Origin: Halobacillus halophilus
GTDB taxonomy: Bacteria > Bacillota > Bacilli > Bacillales > Halobacillaceae
Direction of reading: 5' to 3'
Assembly: GCF_020171985.1 (NCBI RefSeq)
Contig: NZ_JAIVAL010000001.1
Coordinates: forward strand, 1-64,000
Length of the DNA: 64,000 nucleotides
The notes under the pieces were generated by a model, which had not been told where the DNA came from, searched no databases, and saw only the letters and a program-made list of their open reading frames with translations. The position numbers and the translations under genes were made by a program. Within the stretch, counting starts at the first letter, position 1, and each line of letters starts with the position of its first letter. Positions 33,131 through 40,652 of this stretch are shown here, in pieces.

Positions 33131-33674
33131 TAAAGGGCCGGTTACTGTAAGACTCAGTTTCGAGATAATCTGGGTCCGTTTCCAAGAATTTGATGAGGGT
33201 GGCGAAGGAAACAACTCGCTTTCCTGCGGGGGAACTGGCAAGCCTCCTCGCTCGTTTCACTCCCTGTGGGGTCTCGCCTAGCTCCTTCTCCCGCGGGAGT
33301 CTCGTCGTTTCCTTCGCCACCCAGCCACGTCAGAATAACGGACCCTTTTCAAGAGAGATTGCTCTTATTCTAAATAGTTCCTAAATTGTTTCTATAACAA
33401 GCTTTTTCACATCGTTCTAGTATGAAAATTACGACGTCACCCCATGCTTTTTTTCATCAAGCAAATAGTGTGTTAGGTGGTTTCGAGTCTCAGATTCGGC
33501 CAGGTCCGGAGGGGAACGGGGAGACTCCTGTGGGATACACATGATCGGTGAGACCCCGGAAAGCGTTAGCTTGAGGAGGCTCAGCACATGCCCACGGAAA
33601 GCGAGTCGTTCCCCTCAGGACCTAACTCTTTCACTAGATATCTCGAAACTGAGTCTTAACAAACGGGAGCTTTA
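33131..33674. repeat. Dispersed structured repeat, full copy 1 (544 bp)
   Basis: Bounded by imperfect terminal inverted repeats of about 37 bp, both containing AAGACTCAGTTTCGAGATA (left 33149-33167; right complement around 33639-33658), with different outer tips (TAAAGGGCCGG left, CGGGAGCTTTA right). Left module: GGGTCCGTT (33172) pairs with AACGGACCC (33337), and a 16-bp perfect arm 33197-33212 pairs with 33307-33322. Right module: 33503-33518 pairs with 33607-33622 and encloses GATCGGTGAGACCCCG. The left module is an inverted relative of the right one. About 140 bp of AT-rich spacer separates them. No protein is encoded. Confidence 0.85.
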
Positions 33675-33729
33675 CTTTAAAACCACGACGAAGTTTATAA
33701 CCATTCATTAAGTAAGGAGGTGGACCTCT

Positions 33730-34392
33730 TTGGCGAAATCAATAGCGATTGTAGGAGGCGGTCCAAAAGCCTATATCCCCGATTTAAAATCATTCGACCA
33801 AGAAGAGCGTATTTGGATTGGAGCTGATCAGGGGGCCGAAGTTCTCCTTGAACATGATATATGTCCGGACGTATCCATAGGAGATTTTGACTCGGTGGAT
33901 CAGGCCTCTTTGGAAAGAATTAAAGAGAGATCCATCCAGTTTAAGCCATATCCGAATGAAAAAGATGAAACGGATCTTGAACTTGCGATCAATCAGGCAC
34001 TTAATTGGAAACCAGAGCATATTCTATTATTCGGGGTGACGGGTGGAAGAATCGATCACTCAATGGCTAATTTGCAACTTCTTTACCCTTTATTAAAGAA
34101 AGGAGTACGCTGTACAATAAGGGACCATCAAAATCAAGTGGAATTAGCAGCTGAAGGTGAGCATACGCTTAAAGCAGATCATGAATTTCCTTATGTATCC
34201 TTTTTACCGATGACCCTTGAAGTAACTGATCTTACCCTTCAAGGTTTTTATTATCCTCTGCAAAATGCCCATTTACCTTATGGTTCAACCCTATGTGTCT
34301 CTAATTGTCTGATTCATAATACAGGTACTTTTTCATTTCGCTCAGGCATACTATTAGTAATAAGAAGTAAAGACTTGACTAATAGAGGCTGA
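33730..34392 (+). CDS. thiN: Thiamine pyrophosphokinase
   Basis: Pyrophosphorylates thiamine to thiamine diphosphate using ATP. The 220-residue protein starts AIVGGGPKAYIPDL and has WIGADQGAEVLL, SIGDFDSVDQ, the catalytic PNEKDETDLELA and LFGVTGGRIDHSMANL, all conserved in TPK. The start is TTG with AAGGAGGTGG about 6 bases before it. Because a terminator and the repeat element separate it from rpe, it needs its own promoter; a weak TTTACT/TATAAC pair (33671-33701) straddles the element end. spoVM follows. Confidence 0.94.
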   Translation: MAKSIAIVGGGPKAYIPDLKSFDQEERIWIGADQGAEVLLEHDICPDVSIGDFDSVDQASLERIKERSIQFKPYPNEKDETDLELAINQALNWKPEHILLFGVTGGRIDHSMANLQLLYPLLKKGVRCTIRDHQNQVELAAEGEHTLKADHEFPYVSFLPMTLEVTDLTLQGFYYPLQNAHLPYGSTLCVSNCLIHNTGTFSFRSGILLVIRSKDLTNRG

Positions 34393-34435
34393 AACAAGCA
34401 TTCTGCATTAGCTTGATATAGGAGGAGGGAGCTCT

Positions 34436-34516
34436 TTGAGATTTTATACGATCAAACTCCCAAGGTTTCTCGGGGGCCTGGTACGCGCAGTCATAACTAC
34501 TTTTAAAAAAGATTAA
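34436..34516 (+). CDS. spoVM: Stage V sporulation protein M (26 residues)
   Basis: SpoVM is a tiny amphipathic helix that marks the convex forespore membrane and anchors SpoIVA, starting spore-coat assembly. The frame reads (M)RFYTIKLPRFLGGLVRAV..KKD, the same length (26 residues) and pattern as B. subtilis SpoVM, including the essential Pro9. The start is TTG, with GGAGGAGGG about 6 bases upstream. It lies between thiN and rpmB exactly as in B. subtilis. It is too short for routine gene calls and confirms that the organism forms spores. Confidence 0.93.
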   Translation: MRFYTIKLPRFLGGLVRAVITTFKKD

Positions 34517-34517
34517 C

Positions 34518-34548
34518 AAAAAAAGCACCCCGGAAGGGTGCTTTTTTT
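34518..34548. terminator. Bidirectional terminator between spoVM and rpmB
   Basis: AAAAAGCACCC and GGGTGCTTTTT form a symmetric hairpin with A and T tracts on both sides, serving the convergent spoVM and rpmB transcripts. Confidence 0.9.
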
Positions 34549-34609
34549 GGTCGAAGAACCTCTTCGACACGGAGCGCAAGTAAATCTTACGCTGATAGGA
34601 AGTCTTGAA

Positions 34610-34798
34610 TTATACGCGGGTAAGTTTACCTGACTTCAATTCACGTGCTGTTACATAAACTTTCTTCGGCTTGCCATCTACAAGAATACGTACTTTTTGC
34701 AGGTTAGCTTTAAACTTACGTTTATTAGCGTTCATTGCGTGTGAACGGTGATTTCCAGTGTTTGTTCCTTTACCGGATATTACACTTTTACGTGCCAT
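34610..34798 (-). CDS. rpmB: 50S ribosomal protein L28
   Basis: 62-residue large-subunit protein. The sequence has [39 protein letters not shown] and ends in KSGKLTRV, the standard L28 pattern. It lacks the cysteine pairs of zinc-binding L28 forms, so it is the zinc-free type; the single Cys5 of B. subtilis L28 is Ser here. The ATG at 34798 is preceded by GGAGGG on the minus strand. It is transcribed alone, divergently from yloU. Confidence 0.97.
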   Translation of the reverse strand: MARKSVISGKGTNTGNHRSHAMNANKRKFKANLQKVRILVDGKPKKVYVTARELKSGKLTRV

Positions 34799-34844
34799 AT
34801 GATAATCCCTCCTGTTACATACATAAATCTTCAGATACTTAACT

Positions 34845-34873
34845 AATGTATCATACCCACTACATGTTTGCAA
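34845..34873 (-). promoter_or_regulatory. Promoter of rpmB
   Basis: On the minus strand TTGCAA (34873-34868), a 17-bp spacer ending in TGA, and TACATT (34850-34845), which makes an extended -10, about 47 bp before the rpmB start. Confidence 0.7.
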
Positions 34874-34994
34874 TATAGTGAAAAGAATTATATCAAGAAT
34901 TTTCTCTTGACAGATACTTTCATTTGTTTCAAAGTATAATAGGGAAATCAGATACAATTTTTGAAAAGTGAACGTCTAATCAATTGCCTACCTT

Positions 34995-35004
34995 GTGTTA
35001 TAAT
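34995..35004 (+). promoter_or_regulatory. Extended -10 promoter of yloU-yloV
   Basis: TGTGTTATAAT gives a perfect -10 with an upstream TG; the -35 is poor. It lies 39 bp before the yloU ATG. Confidence 0.6.
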
Positions 35005-35042
35005 AAGAGCACGAAGTTGAGGAGTTTAAAAGGAGGATTCAT

Positions 35043-35405
35043 ATGTCTGTTGATCTCACTAATCAGTATGGTCATATTACGATCAGCAATGATGTCATTT
35101 CTACAATTGCAGGAGGGGCAGCCGTGGAATGCTACGGAATTGTAGGCATGGCGTCCAAGAATCAAATCCGAGACGGGTTATCGGAAATGCTGCGCAAAGA
35201 GAACTTTTCCAGAGGGGTAGTGGTCAGACAAATCGATGACCGCCTTCATATAGATATGTTTATTATTGTGAGCTATGGCACGAAGATTTCCGAAGTCGCT
35301 CATAACGTTCAATCACAAGTGAAATATACATTAAATAAAACGGTAGGCTTATCCGTGGACTCTGTGAATATTTACATTCAGGGTGTTCGCGTGACAAGTG
35401 AATAG
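35043..35405 (+). CDS. yloU: Asp23/Gls24-family envelope stress protein YloU
   Basis: 120-residue Asp23-family protein. Members are abundant, membrane-associated through partners in staphylococci and linked to cell-wall stress and alkaline or osmotic shock. The family features ISNDVISTIAGGAAVECYGI and YGTKISEVAHNVQSQVKYTL are present; there is no signal peptide or membrane helix. The ATG follows AAAGGAGG. It is always found next to yloV, 30 bp downstream, and the pair probably forms one operon. Confidence 0.93.
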   Translation: MSVDLTNQYGHITISNDVISTIAGGAAVECYGIVGMASKNQIRDGLSEMLRKENFSRGVVVRQIDDRLHIDMFIIVSYGTKISEVAHNVQSQVKYTLNKTVGLSVDSVNIYIQGVRVTSE

Positions 35406-35435
35406 GTTTCGTTGTAGTCAAAGGAGGAAGCAAGC

Positions 35436-37100
35436 GTGACGTTACAAAATATAGACGGCAAAACATTAGCCGAAATGATCTTACAAGGAGCTCATAACCT
35501 ACAAAAGAACTCCCAAATGATCGATGCGTTAAATGTATTTCCTGTCCCGGATGGCGACACAGGGACGAACATGAATTTATCTATGACTTCAGGGGCAGAC
35601 GAAGTTAAAAACGTGGAAGAAAATCATGCCGGGGCAGTTTCGAAAGCCTTCGCTAAGGGACTTTTAATGGGAGCCCGAGGCAATTCAGGTGTCATTCTTT
35701 CTCAAATTTTTCGAGGCTTCTCAAAAGCTATTGAAGAAAAGGAAGTCTTAACAACCAAGGATTTAGCAGAGGCTTTTGAAGGTGGAGTAACCACGGCCTA
35801 TAAAGCAGTGATGAAGCCTGTCGAAGGTACGATTCTTACTGTAGCCAGAGAATCAGCTGAAGAAGCTGCTAATCTGGCTGAAGAAGAAGAAGAGATTATT
35901 TCTTTCATTGAAGGTGTAGTGAATGCAGCTCGTGAATCGTTAAAAGGAACCCCGGAACTGCTCCCTGTATTAAAAGAAGTAGGTGTAGTGGATAGCGGCG
36001 GGCAAGGTCTTTTGACTATTTACGAAGGATTTCTCGCTAACCTAAGAGGGGAAGAACTCCCTGAATTAGACCAAAGTGTATCAATGGATGAAATGGTTAG
36101 TGCAGAACACCATAAACTGGCACAGGATTTCATGAACACGGAAGACATTGAATTTGGGTATTGCACAGAGTTTATGGTGAAATTCGAAGAAAAGAAGTTA
36201 GAAGAAAATCCATTTGATGAAGAAAATTTCCGTCAGTCATTAAGTGAAATGGGAGATTCGCTGCTCGTTGTTTCGGATGAAGACTTAGTTAAAGTACACG
36301 TTCACGTGGAATACCCTGGAGAAGCCATGAATCTCGGTCAGCAGTTTGGCAGCTTGATTAATATGAAGATCGAAAACATGCGCGAACAGCATACCTCCAT
36401 TGTCGGGAATAAAAAAGAGGTTCAAAAGCCTAAAGAAAAAGCTGAATACGGTATAGTTACAGTTTCCATGGGAGATGGCATTAAACGGTTGTTTGAAAGC
36501 CTTGGCGCAAGCGTTGTCATTCAAGGTGGCCAGACGATGAATCCGAGTACCCAGGACATTTCTGAAGCCATCAAACAGGCGCACGCAAAGCACATTATTA
36601 TTCTTCCTAATAACAAAAATATTGTTATGGCAGCCCAACAGGCTGCAGATATGGCTGAAGAAGAAGTAGCTGTGATCGCTACAAAAACGATTCCTCAGGG
36701 TATGAGTGCTCTTTTAGGGTTTAACCCGGAAGCCGATCTTGATACAAACAAAGATGAAATGACCAGTCTTATGGGAGAAGTAAAGACTGGCCAGATTACG
36801 TATGCCGTAAGAGACACCCAGATCGAAGGGCTATCGATTGAGAAAGGCCATTTTATGGGAATAGCCGATGGCAAAATATCCGCGACTGATAAAGACAAAT
36901 TCACGACCGCAAAGACACTTCTTAACCAAATGATTGATGAAGATGAAGATGAGATCCTCACCATCATATCCGGTGAAGAAGTGGCTGAAAAAGAGGTAGC
37001 TGAATTGGAAGCCTATGTGGAAGAGACGTTTGAAGATCTTGAAGTAGAGATTCACAAAGGCGGACAACCGATTTATGCTTATATCTTTGCAGTGGAATAA
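35436..37100 (+). CDS. yloV: DAK2/DegV-type kinase YloV (FakA-like)
   Basis: 554-residue protein with an N-terminal DhaL-type ATP-binding domain (about 8-200; FPVPDGDTGTNMNLSM and GARGNSGVILSQIFRGF), a middle region, and a C-terminal FakA/DegV-interacting domain. In Staphylococcus FakA phosphorylates exogenous fatty acids held by FakB (DegV) proteins for lipid synthesis; the same role is inferred here. The start is GTG after AAAGGAGG. In B. subtilis sdaAB-sdaAA-recG-fapR-plsX follow; none is present, so core synteny ends here. Confidence 0.93.
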   Translation: MTLQNIDGKTLAEMILQGAHNLQKNSQMIDALNVFPVPDGDTGTNMNLSMTSGADEVKNVEENHAGAVSKAFAKGLLMGARGNSGVILSQIFRGFSKAIEEKEVLTTKDLAEAFEGGVTTAYKAVMKPVEGTILTVARESAEEAANLAEEEEEIISFIEGVVNAARESLKGTPELLPVLKEVGVVDSGGQGLLTIYEGFLANLRGEELPELDQSVSMDEMVSAEHHKLAQDFMNTEDIEFGYCTEFMVKFEEKKLEENPFDEENFRQSLSEMGDSLLVVSDEDLVKVHVHVEYPGEAMNLGQQFGSLINMKIENMREQHTSIVGNKKEVQKPKEKAEYGIVTVSMGDGIKRLFESLGASVVIQGGQTMNPSTQDISEAIKQAHAKHIIILPNNKNIVMAAQQAADMAEEEVAVIATKTIPQGMSALLGFNPEADLDTNKDEMTSLMGEVKTGQITYAVRDTQIEGLSIEKGHFMGIADGKISATDKDKFTTAKTLLNQMIDEDEDEILTIISGEEVAEKEVAELEAYVEETFEDLEVEIHKGGQPIYAYIFAVE

Positions 37101-37131
37101 GAAATAAGGAAGCGATATTTTATAGCTTCAT

Positions 37132-37166
37132 AAAAGAGGAACCTATTGAAAAGGTTCCTCTTTTTT
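37132..37166. terminator. Terminator after yloV
   Basis: AAAAGAGGAACC and GGTTCCTCTTTT with T6; it also faces the convergent RsbR-like gene ending at 37171. Confidence 0.9.
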
Positions 37167-37170
37167 ATGG

Positions 37171-38013
37171 CTAAAAATTAAATTCCTTTAATGCTTGCTG
37201 GAGGTTGCCTTTAACTTTGAGATGACTTGGCTTCAAACCTAATGATACCATCGTATGAGAGATTTCTGGGCGTATCCCGGTTATAATCGTTTCTACACCT
37301 ATTAAATCAAGGGATTCGATGATTCTAAACAGTTGATTAGCCACCATTGTATCAATTGTAGAGACTCCTGAAAGATCTATGATCAAATGATCTAGATGCA
37401 ACTTTTCTGCCTGGCTCAGCGTTTCCTCCATTAAGTAATGAGCTCTCTCCGTATCTATTGCACCAAGCAAGGGTAAAATGCCTGTACTTGGACCAAGCGG
37501 AACTACAGGAACAGATAAAGCAAGATAAGAGGTCCGGGCACTCTCAAGTGACTGCTGCAAAGAGGTTACATAGGAATGACCAAAATGATACACAGCTGTA
37601 TCCAGTAAAGGATCTATGATCGCGCGTATCTTAAAGATCGTTTCAGCTGAGAATTGATTTTTGATCGAGTGATGTCGGATAAACTTCCATAAATAATCTC
37701 TATAGAAACTTGTATCTTTTAAAGATTCATCCAAGTCTGCTCCTAATGAAAAGAAATAATTTCCATTCTCTTCTGCCCATTTTTTTATTTTATTGGAGGA
37801 GGTATGGGAATCTAATTGTTCTGCTAATGATTCTCCAAAAATCTGTATAAATTTGACTCGGGTATCGATAACATGTTGTTCGATTTTCTGAAAATCCAAG
37901 TTTTGCGCAGAGGTCATTTGAACTTGAGCCATGCGTTCATCGTGAATTTGCTGAGCAATCTTATTCTTATGTTGTAAAATTAATTCCCCGATTAGTTGCG
38001 GTCCATTTGACAT
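37171..38013 (-). CDS. RsbR-like STAS-domain stressosome protein
   Basis: 280-residue protein with an N-terminal non-haem-globin-like RsbR domain (about 1-150) and a C-terminal STAS domain (about 165-278). In Bacillus, RsbR paralogues form the stressosome with RsbS and RsbT, and phosphorylation of two threonines releases RsbT to activate sigma-B. The two phospho-site regions are present: GAIDTER (Thr188) and DLSGVSTIDT (Thr219/Thr222). A lone paralogue away from an rsb operon is common (compare YkoB, YojH, YqhA). The start at 38013 follows GAGAGGAAT. Confidence 0.88.
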   Translation of the reverse strand: MSNGPQLIGELILQHKNKIAQQIHDERMAQVQMTSAQNLDFQKIEQHVIDTRVKFIQIFGESLAEQLDSHTSSNKIKKWAEENGNYFFSLGADLDESLKDTSFYRDYLWKFIRHHSIKNQFSAETIFKIRAIIDPLLDTAVYHFGHSYVTSLQQSLESARTSYLALSVPVVPLGPSTGILPLLGAIDTERAHYLMEETLSQAEKLHLDHLIIDLSGVSTIDTMVANQLFRIIESLDLIGVETIITGIRPEISHTMVSLGLKPSHLKVKGNLQQALKEFNF

Positions 38014-38195
38014 ATATTCATTCCTCTCTCTATCTAAAAAAAGTTGAATCCTGGTAGTCTTTAGATCTATTGTAACTTATTTACATAAATCAGGATAATA
38101 GTAACTGTTTACTTAATTAAATTGTTTTTATTCATTCGATCCAATAGTATGAATGAACTTACCAGAATCATTAAGGAAGTTTGAATTCCTCATGT

Positions 38196-38226
38196 AAAAA
38201 GAGCACTATGATAGCATAGTGCTCTT
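38196..38226 (-). terminator. Terminator of the sugar porter gene
   Basis: AAGAGCACTATG and CATAGTGCTCTT pair; on the minus strand the hairpin is followed by TTTTTAC, just past the stop at 38242. Confidence 0.88.
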
Positions 38227-38241
38227 AAAAACAAGAATTAT

Positions 38242-39579
38242 CTATGAAGCTTCACCTCTTAAATCCCTTTCGATGTCCTCCAGACTACGTCCTTTGGTTT
38301 CAGGTACAAATTTCATGACAAATAAGAAAGCAAGTACTCCGATCCCTGCAAATATGACAAAAACCCATGCTGTTCCCAGGGCTCCCAGCATAACAGGGAA
38401 GAAAAGCGACACAATCAGGTTAGCTAAGGAAAGTAATAAAGTGGTGAAGCCTGTGGCTGCTCCTCTCGCTTTAAGAGGGAATAACTCAGGCAGCATTACC
38501 CAGACAACAGGTCCCCAAGTTGCTGAGAAAAACATGATAAACAATCCTAAGAATACCACGGTCATCCACGCTATAGCTGTGGTCAGTTCGGCTGTGAATA
38601 ATATCGTCGCAAGCACGGCGAGGCTGAGGGTCATCCCCACATTTCCTATTAGCAGCAATTTCTTGCGGCCCAATTTGTCAATCGTTGCAATAGCAACCAG
38701 CGTCATTAGGACGTTAACGATACCAATTCCCAGTGTACCTAAGATCGAAGCCGCATTTCCAAGCCCGGCTTTAGTAAAAATAGTGGGCGCATAATAAATG
38801 ACAGCATTGATCCCTATAAATTGCTGGAAGACCGCAATTCCGCTTCCGACAAGCAGCATAGGGCGTACCCATTTTGATTTCAGTACGTCCCAAGTACTTT
38901 CTTCGACCTCTTCAATCTTTTTCATTTGTTTAATCTCGTCATCAATTTCACTTTGCTGACGAGTAAGAGCCATGATTTTCCGGGCCTCTTTTTCACGATT
39001 ATGTTTGATGAGCCACCTTGGGCTCTCTGGCATAAATAGTACTCCAATCATTAAGATAAGAGCAGGTACTGAAGCTAGTCCAAGCATCCAGCGCCAGCCT
39101 TCAATGGGAGTGAAGGCGTAATTGATTAAGTAAGCAAGCACAATACCAATGGTGATCATCAGCTGGTTAAGGGAGGCAAGTGAGCCACGCTGGTGTGTAG
39201 GTGCCATTTCCGATAAATAAACGGGTACAATGGCTGTTGAACCACCGACAGCTAAACCTAGAATGACACGACCAGTAATCAGAATTCCAGCGTTAGGTGA
39301 TAGAGCTAATACTAATGAGCCTATTAAGTAGATGAGCGCAATAACAAATACTACGCGTCTCCTCCCGAAGCGGTCTGATACATACCCGCTCATTCCTGCA
39401 CCAACGATTGCCCCTACGAGCAGTGAACTTACAACTACCCCTTCAAGAAAGTTGGATAGCGGAATGTCCTCATTAATGAATAAAAGCGCACCTGAAATCA
39501 CCCCAGTATCATATCCATACAGCAAACCGCCTAAGGCACCGAAGAAAAATATCCAGCCCTTACTCAAGTTCTTATTCAT
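38242..39579 (-). CDS. MFS sugar:H+ symporter (sugar porter family)
   Basis: 445-residue major facilitator transporter with 12 predicted helices. Sugar-porter signatures are present: GGLLYGYDTGVISGALL in helix 1, DRFGRRRVVF in loop 2-3, PESPRWLI at the end of helix 6 and PETKGRSLEDIERD at the C-terminus. It resembles AraE/XylE/CsbC/YwtG; the substrate (glucose, xylose, arabinose or inositol) cannot be told. ATG 39579 is chosen (MNKNLSKGW after AAAGGTGG); the 23 upstream in-frame codons are not conserved in the family. A candidate catabolite-response element lies 55-68 bp upstream. Confidence 0.93.
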   Translation of the reverse strand: MNKNLSKGWIFFFGALGGLLYGYDTGVISGALLFINEDIPLSNFLEGVVVSSLLVGAIVGAGMSGYVSDRFGRRRVVFVIALIYLIGSLVLALSPNAGILITGRVILGLAVGGSTAIVPVYLSEMAPTHQRGSLASLNQLMITIGIVLAYLINYAFTPIEGWRWMLGLASVPALILMIGVLFMPESPRWLIKHNREKEARKIMALTRQQSEIDDEIKQMKKIEEVEESTWDVLKSKWVRPMLLVGSGIAVFQQFIGINAVIYYAPTIFTKAGLGNAASILGTLGIGIVNVLMTLVAIATIDKLGRKKLLLIGNVGMTLSLAVLATILFTAELTTAIAWMTVVFLGLFIMFFSATWGPVVWVMLPELFPLKARGAATGFTTLLLSLANLIVSLFFPVMLGALGTAWVFVIFAGIGVLAFLFVMKFVPETKGRSLEDIERDLRGEAS

Positions 39580-39633
39580 AGAATGTAACCACCTTTTTAC
39601 AATTTTGTGTGTCCAAATATTTTCCACTGGAAT

Positions 39634-39647
39634 GGAAAGCGCAAACA
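39634..39647 (-). promoter_or_regulatory. Candidate CcpA catabolite-response element
   Basis: GGAAAGCGCAAACA matches 12 of 14 positions of the cre consensus TGWAARCGYTWNCW. It lies just upstream of the sugar porter start, where CcpA repression would be expected. Confidence 0.4.
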
Positions 39648-39808
39648 TGAATGTATGAATTTAACAAAAATATTGAAAACTTAATAAGTTTCACGATAGT
39701 AACTGGACAAATATTTTTGATGTAAGTCTTATCATTTGCCTTGTAAGGAATGGGAAGGGTTATGATAAGAGGGAATCATATATCATAAAAGATGCAGGAG
39801 GATTTAAT

Positions 39809-40570
39809 ATGAAGTACACAGTTATTACAGGAGCCAGCTCAGGTATAGGTTATGAGACAGCTCATGCCTTTGCAGCGCGCGGCAAACATGTAATTGTAGT
39901 CGCTCGAAGAGAAGAAAAGCTGGAAGAATTAAAACGTGAGATTCAGAAAAATTACCCTGATGTAAATGTGCTTGTAATGCCAGCAGATCTGTCAGTATCC
40001 GAAAATGTTTATCAATTATACGAAGACCTTAGTGAGTATGAATTAGAAACATGGATCAATAATGCTGGATTTGGTAATTTTGATCCTATAGCTGAACATG
40101 ACCTCTCTAAAATAGAGAAGATGCTTCGATTAAACAACGAAGCTCTAACAATTCTCTCTTCCTTATTTGTGCGAGATTATGAAAATAAAGCAGGAACCCA
40201 GCTTATCAATGTCTCCTCAGGCGGAGGTTACACCATCGTGGCTAACGCTGTAACCTATTGTGCAACGAAGTTCTTTGTGAGTGCGTTTACGGAGGGACTA
40301 GCCCAGGAGTTATCTGGTAAAGGAGCTGCCATGCAGGCTAAAGTACTCGCACCGGCAGCTACTGAAACGGAATTTATAAATCGTTCGTTTGATAATGATG
40401 AGCTGAAATACGAAGGAAATGTCCCTCAATACCATACAGCTAAAGAAATGGCTCAATTTCTATTAGAATTATATGATAGCGAGCAAGTAGTTGGAATCGT
40501 GGATGGAGAAACCTACGAGTTTCATTTACAAGATCCTATTTATCCGTATGTGTCCCGCTCTACTGATTAA
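39809..40570 (+). CDS. Short-chain dehydrogenase/reductase
   Basis: 253-residue NAD(P)-dependent oxidoreductase of the classical SDR family. It has the dinucleotide motif TGASSGIG (residues 6-13), VVARREEKLEEL after strand 2 (basic residues suggest NADP preference), INNAGFGNF, the catalytic Ser in NVSSGGGY and YCATK as the Tyr-x-x-x-Lys. It resembles DltE/YqjQ-type SDRs; the substrate is unknown. AGGAGG precedes the ATG. It is a single-gene unit ended by a strong hairpin. Confidence 0.92.
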   Translation: MKYTVITGASSGIGYETAHAFAARGKHVIVVARREEKLEELKREIQKNYPDVNVLVMPADLSVSENVYQLYEDLSEYELETWINNAGFGNFDPIAEHDLSKIEKMLRLNNEALTILSSLFVRDYENKAGTQLINVSSGGGYTIVANAVTYCATKFFVSAFTEGLAQELSGKGAAMQAKVLAPAATETEFINRSFDNDELKYEGNVPQYHTAKEMAQFLLELYDSEQVVGIVDGETYEFHLQDPIYPYVSRSTD

Positions 40571-40587
40571 GATTCATGAATAAAAGA

Positions 40588-40624
40588 AAAAGCGCAATTC
40601 AAAACTCTGAATTGCGCTTTTTTG
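40588..40624 (+). terminator. Terminator after the SDR gene
   Basis: AAAAAGCGCAATTCA and TGAATTGCGCTTTTTT form a long AT/GC hairpin with a T run. Confidence 0.92.
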
Positions 40625-40652
40625 TTTACATACTACTGGAGGGATAAGGAGC

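Noticed and set aside
33190-33384. Short open frames on both strands inside the repeat at 33.2 kb
   Set aside because: They come from the GC-rich stems, have no ribosome-binding site, and are not kept in the other copies.
33131-33674. Known large RNA such as OLE, or a group II intron
   Set aside because: No intron domain V/VI or reverse transcriptase, and the genomic context and double-module inverted layout do not fit OLE.
33675-33729. Thiamine (TPP) riboswitch before thiN
   Set aside because: No THI-box sequences; the space is too short, and thiN is usually not riboswitch-controlled in Bacillus.
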